Assembly (NCBI GenBank): GCA_017745175.1
Contig: JAGHZY010000036.1
Coordinates: forward strand, 1 to 37,786
From: Sphingopyxis sp.
Lineage (GTDB): Bacteria; Pseudomonadota; Alphaproteobacteria; Sphingomonadales; Sphingomonadaceae
DNA: 37,786 bases
Direction of reading: 5' to 3'
Numbering within the stretch: the first letter of the stretch is position 1; each line of letters opens with the position of its first letter. A program made the position numbers and the translations under genes. Positions 28,797 through 36,207 of this stretch are shown here, in pieces. The notes under the pieces were generated by a model. It was given only the letters and a program-made list of their open reading frames with translations. It had not been told where the DNA came from and searched no databases.

Positions 28797-30144
28797 CGAG
28801 CGCGCCCTCCAGATCATCGGGGTCGTCGACTGACTCGCCCATAAAGTCCTCGCTCTCGATGGCTGCGATTTCCGCTTCCCGAACGTCAAGCTTGCCTGTC
28901 ACAATGGCTGCGATGAGGCTGTCGTGATATTCCGTGATGAGCTCGATCTGAGCCCGCTCCCTCTGGATTGCCTTGTCTAAACCACTGGTTGCACAAGCGA
29001 AATTATCACAGAAGCGATCTTGTTCGGAAATCGACGGAATAGCTACAGTGATCGACGCGATTTTCTCCCATTCCGTTCGCGGCATTTTGGCACCGACGCT
29101 ATGGCTGGATACATAATTGATAAATGGCTCGGAACGAAGCAGTTGCTCGAGAAAGCGAGGTTGAAAGGTCCCGGCTTTGCCCCGCAAGACCAGAAACTCC
29201 GTTCCAGCCAATCCTACTGTGCTCGCTCTCATTACTTTGGCCAGGTATGGTCGTAACTTGCCAAAGAGAATGTCATCTTGCTCGAAGCGCTTTCCTGTGA
29301 AAACTTCGCCTTTGCCCGGCGATTCATCAAGGAGGCGACCTGACCAGCTCTCCACTCGATCAAGTGTGATGATCGCCTCAGACTGAGGAGGCGCCGTTCC
29401 AAGCTCGGTCAAATTGCTTACGAAGGGCTTCAGGCGATTTACCCGCCAGCCGATCGGATGTCGGTCGATCCAAGCGAGGTCGTTCGATACTGTGTTTCCC
29501 CCATCCAATCCATCGCGAAGCAACTCCGTCAAGATTGCCTGCTTTCGTTCGGTGAGCAGCGTGATCGTACGCCGTTTGGCGTCGACGAGGCAACGGATGT
29601 GAATTATGTATGTATCGAGAAAGTCCGCAATCCGACGCTGCTCCTTAAGGGGAGGCGCCGGGATCATGAGACGTCCTAGGTCTGCAGAATATAGACGCCA
29701 GAAACCTTCGACTATCCCTTTCACGGATTTCCGTAGCTCGCCGCGAAATGCGGTAGATCGATAAACATACTCAAAGTAGCGTGGGTCTATTTCAGTAATT
29801 TGACGCAACACCGTGTAGTCCGGGCTTACCACTCCTTGGTGATATGATCGTGCAAAAACGCCAAGATGCGCTTTCAATCGATTTAGAACGATATCGCCAG
29901 GCATGCATCGCTTCGCCCCGGTGTAGGAGGCAGAGCGCGTATGCTTCGTCGTCAGGTTCGCGCTCGGAATAAGCCCGAGCTTCTGACTCATCGCCAAATG
30001 CTGCTCGCTCCCGTCCCCTGACCTTTCATCGATTTCCCGAAACACACGCTTGGAACGGACCACGTCCCAGCGCGCCGGCACCGGACCGAGCCAGTCGACG
30101 CCGCTGTCGCGATACTCGGGATATGGCTTCAGGCTGGAACTCAC
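28783..30144 (-). CDS. hsdS: Type I restriction enzyme, specificity subunit
   Basis: 453 aa with the two-half layout of HsdS. The first target recognition domain covers about residues 20-165, starting DWLGPVPARWDV and ending IPAPPLKEQRRIADFLD. A central conserved helix follows (TERKQAILTELLRDGL, 198-213). The second domain starts at HPIGWRVNRL and ends near IPSISEQDRF, then a second conserved helix with AAIVTGKLDVRE. It sets the bipartite DNA target for both methylation and cutting; the target cannot be predicted here. The start is a GTG at 30144 overlapping the hsdM stop (GTGA). The gene is visibly lower in G+C than hsdM and hsdR, common for these fast-evolving subunits. Confidence 0.94.
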   Translation of the reverse strand: MSSSLKPYPEYRDSGVDWLGPVPARWDVVRSKRVFREIDERSGDGSEQHLAMSQKLGLIPSANLTTKHTRSASYTGAKRCMPGDIVLNRLKAHLGVFARSYHQGVVSPDYTVLRQITEIDPRYFEYVYRSTAFRGELRKSVKGIVEGFWRLYSADLGRLMIPAPPLKEQRRIADFLDTYIIHIRCLVDAKRRTITLLTERKQAILTELLRDGLDGGNTVSNDLAWIDRHPIGWRVNRLKPFVSNLTELGTAPPQSEAIITLDRVESWSGRLLDESPGKGEVFTGKRFEQDDILFGKLRPYLAKVMRASTVGLAGTEFLVLRGKAGTFQPRFLEQLLRSEPFINYVSSHSVGAKMPRTEWEKIASITVAIPSISEQDRFCDNFACATSGLDKAIQRERAQIELITEYHDSLIAAIVTGKLDVREAEIAAIESEDFMGESVDDPDDLEGALDAVD

Positions 30145-32519
30145 GCGTCCGCCTCGATCAGCACCGCGTCGAGCAGCGCCTGGGTCTGGCGCTCCAGCGC
30201 GTCGATCTCCGCCTTGATCTCGGCGAGGGGACGCGGCGGCTTGGGCTTGTAGAAGTGGCGGGCGAACGAAATCTCATAGCCGATCTTCGTCGCGCCTCGG
30301 TCAATCCAAGCGTCGCGTGCATGCGGCAGCACCTCGCGCTCGAAGAAGGCCTCGATCCCGCCTGGCTCCTCGAACGGCACGATCTCGGTGTCCGACAGTG
30401 TCTTGTCCGGCTCGTAGGACACCACCGCCCGCTTGCCCTTCACGCCTTTAAAGTTCTCTGGCGCCTCGAACAGGCCGCCGCGCGGATCGGCGTCCTTCTT
30501 CGACACCGACTTGACGATCGGCTGGGCATCCGGCGCGCGCCAGCTCATCGCTCGGGCGATCAGCCGGATCTCGGCTGGCTTTAGCGACAGCTTCTCCGCC
30601 CTGGCCCCGGAGGCGACTTCTGCTTCGAACGCGGCATAGTCGTCATGCTCGGCATCACCCACCACGGCCATCAGCCGCTCCGCGGCGCGGTGGAGCCGCC
30701 GGTCGCGCGTCCAAGTCGCGCCGTCGAGCAGCTTCTTCAGCGTCCGGCGCGGCAGCTTCGGCACGGCATCTTCGGCGTCCGCGGCTTCATTGCCGTCGCC
30801 GGCTGCTTCCTCGTCGCCCTCGATGGGCTCTTCGGATTCCGTTTCGGGCGGGTCGAGATGCGCCTTCAGCCGATCCGCCACGCCGGCGAAGTCGTCGAGC
30901 AGCGCGTCGCCGAATTCGGCATGGAGTGCCTCCCGCAGCGCGCGGTGCCCGCTCTGAAACCGCAACGCCTCGACCGCCTCGCGCGTGAAACGCGAACGCA
31001 GGCGTAGCGGCCTTTCCACGACGACCTTCCAATAGCCGAACGACGTGTTGGGTAGCACGACCGACGTGTCGCTCGGCGCCATGCTCTCATATGCGTCGAG
31101 CACCGTCTGGATGTGCTCGGCTGTCATCTCGCAATTGCGCTTGCCCAGGTTGCGGCGGAGCGGCCGGTACAGCTTCGTCGCATCGATGAGCTGGATCTTG
31201 CCTTTGCGCTCCTCGGCCTTGCGGTTGCTCAGCACCCAGACATAGGTAGCGATGCCGGTGTTGTAGAAGATGTTGAGGGGGAGGGCGACAATCGCCTCCA
31301 GCCAGTCATTCTCGATGATCCAGCGGCGCACGTTGCTCTCGCCGGATCCGGCTTCGCCGGTGAACAGAGCCGATCCGTTGTGAATGTCGGCGATGCGGGA
31401 GCCGAGCGGTGTATCCTTCATCTTGGACAGCTTGTTGACCAGGAAGAGGAGCTGCCCGTCCGACACGCGCGGGAACAGGCGGAGACGCTTGTCGTCACCT
31501 TCGACGCCCGGATGCTCGACCACGAAGCGCGGGTCCAGAGCCCCGGCCTTGCCCCCCATCGCCGCCAGATCGACCTTCCACGTCTTTCCAAACGGCGGAT
31601 TGGCCATCATGAAGTCGAAGCGCAGCCCGGCGCGCCCATGGGCATCGGCCGACAGCGTCGAGTTCGGCGCGATATTGCGTGCCTCGGCGCCCTCACCCTT
31701 GATAAGCAGGTCGGCTTTGCAGATGGCGTAGGTTTCCGGGTTGCTCTCTTGCCCGTACAGGTGAATTTCGACCTCCTTTCCTGCTTGGGCTGCAAGGTCG
31801 GCTAGTTTCTCTTCACCGACCGTGAGCATCCCGCCCGTGCCGCACGCGTCATCGTAGAGCAGATAGGTGGTGCTTTTGATTTCCTCGGCAACCGGCCGGA
31901 AAACTAGCTCGGCCATCAGCTCGACGATGTCACGCGGCGTGAAGTGCTCACCCGCCTCTTCATTATTGTCTTCATTGAACTTGCGGAGCAACTCCTCGAA
32001 CAGTGTGCCCATCCGATGATTGTCCAGCGCGGGCAAACGGACCCGGCCCTCGTCATCACGCACCGGTAGCGGCGAGAGATTCACTCTCTCGTCGCAGAAT
32101 TTCTCCAGCAGGGCGTGCAGGATGCCCGCCTGCTCGAGTTTATCGATCTGTTTCCGGAAGCCGAACTGCTCGACGATCTCCCGGACGTTGGCCGAAAATC
32201 CGTCAAGGTAGCTTTCGAAGTCGGACCTTTGCGTGGTCGGGTTGGGTCGCGAGAGGAGCTGCTTGAGCGTGAAGCGAGAGCCGTTGTGAAACGCTTGTCC
32301 GGCCGCCTTGTTGAGCGCCGGTTCCTGAGCGGCGGGCGGCAGGCTGAGCGCGTCAAGCTCTGCCTTGCGCGCTAATACTTCAGCCTTGGTCGGCTCCAAC
32401 ACTGCATCCAGACGCCGGATCACCGTCATGGGGAGGATGATGTCACGATACTTGCCGCGCGTGTACACGCCGCGCAGTACGTCATCGGCAATGTTCCAGA
32501 TAAAGCTGCTCAGGTTCAT
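30141..32519 (-). CDS. hsdM: Type I DNA (adenine-N6) methyltransferase subunit
   Basis: 792 aa, of the long HsdM type. The N-terminal helical domain begins NLSSFIWNIADDVLRGVYTR. The catalytic domain has the SAM-binding DACGTGGM (224-231) and the target-base motif NPPF (307-310) in FDFMMANPPFGK, typical of adenine-N6 methyltransferases. A C-terminal extension of some 250 residues includes an acidic linker (about 570-600) and the segment KPPRPLAEIKAEIDALERQ, likely helical. I place the start at ATG 32519, where family similarity begins; the frame is open to ATG 32672, but that section has no family character. It is the first gene of the leftward hsdM-hsdS-hsdR-nuclease operon. Confidence 0.94.
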   Translation of the reverse strand: MNLSSFIWNIADDVLRGVYTRGKYRDIILPMTVIRRLDAVLEPTKAEVLARKAELDALSLPPAAQEPALNKAAGQAFHNGSRFTLKQLLSRPNPTTQRSDFESYLDGFSANVREIVEQFGFRKQIDKLEQAGILHALLEKFCDERVNLSPLPVRDDEGRVRLPALDNHRMGTLFEELLRKFNEDNNEEAGEHFTPRDIVELMAELVFRPVAEEIKSTTYLLYDDACGTGGMLTVGEEKLADLAAQAGKEVEIHLYGQESNPETYAICKADLLIKGEGAEARNIAPNSTLSADAHGRAGLRFDFMMANPPFGKTWKVDLAAMGGKAGALDPRFVVEHPGVEGDDKRLRLFPRVSDGQLLFLVNKLSKMKDTPLGSRIADIHNGSALFTGEAGSGESNVRRWIIENDWLEAIVALPLNIFYNTGIATYVWVLSNRKAEERKGKIQLIDATKLYRPLRRNLGKRNCEMTAEHIQTVLDAYESMAPSDTSVVLPNTSFGYWKVVVERPLRLRSRFTREAVEALRFQSGHRALREALHAEFGDALLDDFAGVADRLKAHLDPPETESEEPIEGDEEAAGDGNEAADAEDAVPKLPRRTLKKLLDGATWTRDRRLHRAAERLMAVVGDAEHDDYAAFEAEVASGARAEKLSLKPAEIRLIARAMSWRAPDAQPIVKSVSKKDADPRGGLFEAPENFKGVKGKRAVVSYEPDKTLSDTEIVPFEEPGGIEAFFEREVLPHARDAWIDRGATKIGYEISFARHFYKPKPPRPLAEIKAEIDALERQTQALLDAVLIEADA

Positions 32520-32980
32520 GGCAGCCCTGCTAGGCGACCCGAGGACCGGTGTCACTAGTTGACGGCGGTAGGCGTTTGGGCACTGTTGCCGTCCACGAGG
32601 GCAGCCGCTCATATTCTCGCATTCGTCAGAAACCCGCAGCTTGGTCCGCGCCGCGGCTACAGTATTTTGCATTCGTCACCCTAGAATGGCAGCAACCGGC
32701 TTGTGCTGGCTGAAGGCTACGCCAGTGTAACCGGAAGGCTCGCAGAGCGATGCTGTTGTGCCCACAGGAGCGCTAAGCAAACCTATGGCTTGTATTTCTT
32801 CGCCAGCTTACGCGAAGTAGATTTTCCCGTTGCGGTATCGGGGCGACCTACGATATTCTGCTCTGCGATAAGAGTTGAGGCTCTTTTCATCGCTGCCCCG
32901 GAGCACGGGGGAGTGCCGTCGGCAAACGTCGCGCAAAGCTGGGGTGCTTTGGCGTAGCCTTTCGCATGTCTTGAAAGAAA
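32520..32980. other. Non-coding gap between hsdM and tRNA-Asn, with direct repeats
   Basis: No credible gene is seen in these 461 bp. The 10-mer GCATTCGTCA occurs at 32619-32628 and again at 32669-32678, exactly 50 bp apart, upstream of hsdM and possibly in its control region. Closer to the tRNA, two small hairpins could end tRNA transcription on the minus strand: CAAAGC/GCTTTG (32934-32951) and CCCCG/CGGGG (32896-32910). Base composition is mixed. No integrase gene or attachment-site duplicate was recognised. Confidence 0.5.
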
Positions 32981-33055
32981 TGGCTCCCCGGGTAGGATTC
33001 GAACCTACGACCGATCGATTAACAGTCGATTGCTCTACCGCTGAGCTACCGAGGA
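32981..33055 (-). tRNA. tRNA-Asn (anticodon GTT), CCA encoded
   Basis: The minus strand folds as a full cloverleaf of 75 nt. Acceptor TCCTCGG pairs with CCGGGGA, the D arm is GCTC/GAGC, the anticodon arm ATCGA/TCGAT encloses CTGTTAA (anticodon GTT), and the T arm GTAGG/CCTAC encloses TTCGAAT. Discriminator G is followed by an encoded CCA at 32981-32983. Its 3' end faces the restriction island, the usual side for tRNA-targeted integration. Confidence 0.97.
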
Positions 33056-33116
33056 ACACGCCGCCGATGCGGGCAAGGCGGCTCCTTTGCCGTCGGTCGC
33101 GGGATTAATCAAGCCC

Positions 33117-33887
33117 TCAAACGATAAATTGTTCCATCGCGATGCGTTCGTCGAGGCCCTGGTCGGGATCGAAGAGCAGGGTCAGCGGCCGGCTGCGGTC
33201 CGTCGTGACCAGCACCGTCTTCACATCGCGGATTTCGCGCTGGTCGGCGACCGCGCTGACCGGCCGCTTTGCGGCCTCGCGGACGTTGAAGCGGATGCTC
33301 GTCGATTCGGGGACGAGCGCGCCACGCCAGCGCCGCGGGCGAAAGGGACTGATCGGCGTGAGCGCGAGCATGGCCGAATCGAGCGGCAGGATCGGCCCGT
33401 TGGCGCTGAGATTATACGCGGTCGATCCGGCCGGCGTCGACACGAGCACGCCGTCGCAGGCCAGTTCCTCGAGCATCGTCTTTTCGTTGATCAGCACCTC
33501 GAGCTTCGCCGCCTGACGCGTTTCGCGCAGCAGCGAAATCTCGTTGATCGCGGGCAGGATATGCCGCTCGCCGCTGATCGTCGTGATGTCGCCCGACAGG
33601 GGATGGATCAGGAAAGGGCGCGCCGCGGCGAGGCGGTCGAGCAGCCCCTCGACGCGAAACTCGTTCATCAGGAAGCCTATCGTGCCGCGGTTCATCCCGA
33701 ACACGGGCAGGCTGCGGCGCTGGTCGAGCAGCTGGTGCAGCATGTGCAGCAGAAAACCGTCGCCGCCGAGCGCGATCAGCATGTCGGCCTCGGCCAGATC
33801 GACGAACTCATAGAGCGGGCGCAGCTCGGCCTCGGCCTCCATGGCCGCCGGCGCATTCGATGCGACTAGCGCGATCTTGCGATGCAT
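33117..33887 (-). CDS. nadK: NAD kinase
   Basis: 256 aa, a typical size for alphaproteobacterial NAD kinases. It phosphorylates NAD+ to NADP+ with ATP or polyphosphate in the cytosol. The conserved GGDG motif is at residues 41-44 (MLIALGGDGFLLH). Also present are FGMNRGTIGFLMN, AINEISLLR and GVLVSTPAGSTAYNLSANGP, all in the family order. ATG 33887 is the natural start. It stands alone between tRNA-Asn and moaA; moaA, transcribed in the same direction, ends 44 nt upstream of its start, so co-transcription is possible. Confidence 0.95.
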   Translation of the reverse strand: MHRKIALVASNAPAAMEAEAELRPLYEFVDLAEADMLIALGGDGFLLHMLHQLLDQRRSLPVFGMNRGTIGFLMNEFRVEGLLDRLAAARPFLIHPLSGDITTISGERHILPAINEISLLRETRQAAKLEVLINEKTMLEELACDGVLVSTPAGSTAYNLSANGPILPLDSAMLALTPISPFRPRRWRGALVPESTSIRFNVREAAKRPVSAVADQREIRDVKTVLVTTDRSRPLTLLFDPDQGLDERIAMEQFIV

Positions 33888-33931
33888 AACGGTCCGCTTT
33901 CCCCCGTGCCCTCAAAAATCGGGGCTGCCTG

Positions 33932-34948
33932 TCAGCCGCCCGTTGCACTCATATGACGCGCGACCGCCGGTTCGGACTTTCGCTCGATATGAAAGTCATG
34001 CGCGCGGGGTTTGCCAGCCAAAGCGGTATCAATCAAGCCATCGACATCGCCGCCGTCGCGCAGCGCGGCGCGCAGGTCGACATGATCGTCCTGGCCAAGG
34101 CACATATAGACGCGCCCCTCGACCGTCAGGCGGATGCGGTTGCACGTCGCGCAGAAATTGTCGCTGAGCGGGGTGATCAGTCCCAATGTCACCGGGCTGT
34201 CCTCGACCGCGAAATAGCGCGCTGGGCCGCCGGTACGCTTGTCGACCGGCCAAATGGCGCGGGTTTCGCGGAGCGGGGCGACGAACCGGTGGAGCGGGAT
34301 GTAATGATCGCTGCGGTCGTCCTCGACCTCGCCGAGCGGCATCGTCTCGATGAGCGTCAGGTCGCAGCCGGTCGTAGCGCACCAGTCGAGCATCGGGAGC
34401 AGCTGGTCCTCGTTGAGCCCCGCGAGCGCGACCATGTTGATCTTGACCGCCAGCCCCGCATCGCGCGCGGCATCGATGCCGCGCAGCGCGACGCCGAGGT
34501 CGCCGACGCGGGTGATATGGCGAAAGGCTTGCCCGTCGAGCGTGTCGAGACTGACGTTGATGCGGCGGACACCCGCGGCGGCCAGCATCGGAGCATGTTC
34601 GGCAAGCCGCATCGCATTTGTCGTGAGCGTGAGTTCGTCGAGGCCGTGTCCGATCAGCGCGCCCAGCCGCATCGCCAGCGTGTCGATCCCGCGCCGCACA
34701 AGCGGTTCGCCGCCGGTCAGGCGAATACGGCGAATCCCGCGCGCGACGAAACGCTCGGCAAGTTCGGCCATTTCCTCTATGCTGAGCACCGCCGATCTGG
34801 GCAGGAAGTTCATGTCTTCGGCCATGCAATATCGGCAGCGCAGGTCGCAGCGATCGGTGACCGACAGGCGCAGGTAGCTGATCCGCCGGCCAAGTCCGTC
34901 GATCAGGGGTGCCGTCGAACCGGCGCGTTGGGAAAATGTGGCAGCCAC
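33932..34948 (-). CDS. moaA: GTP 3',8-cyclase (molybdenum cofactor biosynthesis protein A)
   Basis: 338 aa from the GTG at 34948. It is a radical-SAM enzyme that, with MoaC, converts GTP to cyclic pyranopterin monophosphate. The N-terminal [4Fe-4S] cluster motif CDLRCRYC (Cys34, Cys38, Cys41) follows ISYLRLSVTDR. RLTGGEPLVRRG binds SAM, and the C-terminal cluster motif is CATCNRIRLT with a third Cys in VYMCLG. Family members normally end with two glycines, and this one ends SATGG. No ATG fits the start: GTG 34948 gives normal length; a TTG at 34984 would add 12 residues and has an equally weak ribosome site. Confidence 0.92.
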   Translation of the reverse strand: MAATFSQRAGSTAPLIDGLGRRISYLRLSVTDRCDLRCRYCMAEDMNFLPRSAVLSIEEMAELAERFVARGIRRIRLTGGEPLVRRGIDTLAMRLGALIGHGLDELTLTTNAMRLAEHAPMLAAAGVRRINVSLDTLDGQAFRHITRVGDLGVALRGIDAARDAGLAVKINMVALAGLNEDQLLPMLDWCATTGCDLTLIETMPLGEVEDDRSDHYIPLHRFVAPLRETRAIWPVDKRTGGPARYFAVEDSPVTLGLITPLSDNFCATCNRIRLTVEGRVYMCLGQDDHVDLRAALRDGGDVDGLIDTALAGKPRAHDFHIERKSEPAVARHMSATGG

Positions 34949-35007
34949 GCGCGCATTGTGATGCAAAAGGCAAGAGCTTGGCAAGCAAAGCCTGCTAGGG
35001 GAATGCG

Positions 35008-36207
35008 ATGAATCGCCTGTCCGAGACCCTTTCCGCCTGTGCCCGCAAACTCGAAACCCTGCATGCGCGGCACGACGCCGACGTCGGCGTCATTCTGGTC
35101 CAGGTCGACCAGATGGCGCGTATCAATCACAGCGCGGGCACCGCGACGGGCGATTCGGTACTCGAGGAAATCGGGCGACGGCTGGAAAATTTCGCGAGCG
35201 ACGAATTCGGGCAGGGATCGTGCGTCGACCGGCTCGACGGGCCGCGCTTCCTGATCATCCCCTCGGCGCCAATGTCGCTCGGCGCGCTGCGCGCGCAGGA
35301 GCGCGCGCTGCACGTTGCGCTCGCCGAACCGATCGTGGGCGACCCGAACGGCCGCCTGTCGATCCGCATCGTCGCCGCCCTGATCACGCGCGACGAATCG
35401 GTTGCCGAACAACTTCGTGCCGCGGGCGACCAGCTCGCACGGCCTGCATCGGCGCGCGATGGGGTGATGGTCCACGCGGCGCTGTCGCGGAACGAGGTCG
35501 TGATCCATTACCAGCCGCAATATGACGTCGCGACCGGCGAGATGACCGGGGTCGAGGCGCTGCTGCGCTGGCAGCATCCCGAACTCGGCCTGCTCGGCGC
35601 GGGGCCGCTGGTGACGGCGGCGCGCGCGGCACGGCTCGAATGCGAGCTCACCGAACATGCGCACCGTGTCGCGCTCGCCGAAATGGCGACCTGGCCCAAG
35701 GCGTTGGCCAGACTGCGCGTCTCGCTCAACATCACCGCCGCCGACCTTGGCGATCCCGAATTTGCCGGGCGCTTTGCCGGCATGGCAAAGGCCGCGAAAA
35801 TCGACCCCGACCGGCTGACGCTCGAACTCACCGAACAGGCGATGCTGAGCGATCCGGCAAGCGCCGCCGAGCAACTGGCCCAGATTCGCGCGCTCGGTTC
35901 GGCGATCGCGATCGACGATTTCGGCACCGGCTATTCCAGCCTGTCGCTGCTCGCACGCCTGCCGATCGACTATCTCAAGATCGATAGCGGCTTCACCCGC
36001 ACGATCGACGGCAGCGATCGCGACCGCATCGTCGTGCGCGCGATCGTCGATCTTGCCCGCGCGCTGGGCTTGCTTGTCGTTGCCGAAGGGATCGAAAACG
36101 AGCGCCAGCTTGCGCGCTTGTCCGAGCTTGGCGTTGCGACGTGGCAGGGGTTCCTGAAGTCGGGGCCGGTGCCTTCGGATCAGCTACTGGCACTGATGGC
36201 TGCCTAG
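35008..36207 (+). CDS. EAL-domain cyclic-di-GMP phosphodiesterase with degenerate GGDEF domain
   Basis: 399 aa, no transmembrane segment or signal peptide, so cytoplasmic. Residues 1-150 resemble a GGDEF fold, but the signature site reads RLDGPRFLI (75-83), so it should not make c-di-GMP. The EAL domain (about 155-395) keeps the known metal and catalytic residues: Glu183 in GVEALLRW, Asn241, Glu273, Asp303-Asp304 in DDFGTGYSS, Lys324, Glu360 and Gln380. It should hydrolyse c-di-GMP, perhaps with the first domain as GTP sensor. ATG 35008 follows AGGGGA. Its stop shares the palindrome CTAG with the stop of mfd on the other strand. Confidence 0.9.
   Translation: MNRLSETLSACARKLETLHARHDADVGVILVQVDQMARINHSAGTATGDSVLEEIGRRLENFASDEFGQGSCVDRLDGPRFLIIPSAPMSLGALRAQERALHVALAEPIVGDPNGRLSIRIVAALITRDESVAEQLRAAGDQLARPASARDGVMVHAALSRNEVVIHYQPQYDVATGEMTGVEALLRWQHPELGLLGAGPLVTAARAARLECELTEHAHRVALAEMATWPKALARLRVSLNITAADLGDPEFAGRFAGMAKAAKIDPDRLTLELTEQAMLSDPASAAEQLAQIRALGSAIAIDDFGTGYSSLSLLARLPIDYLKIDSGFTRTIDGSDRDRIVVRAIVDLARALGLLVVAEGIENERQLARLSELGVATWQGFLKSGPVPSDQLLALMAA

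Noticed and set aside
32520..32672. Extension of hsdM to the ATG at 32672
   Set aside because: The extra 51 residues lack family similarity and begin inside one copy of the direct repeat; the conserved N-terminus starts at 32519.
32808..33059. 83-codon open frame over tRNA-Asn
   Set aside because: It covers the tRNA sequence itself, a frequent false call; no ribosome site or homologous pattern.
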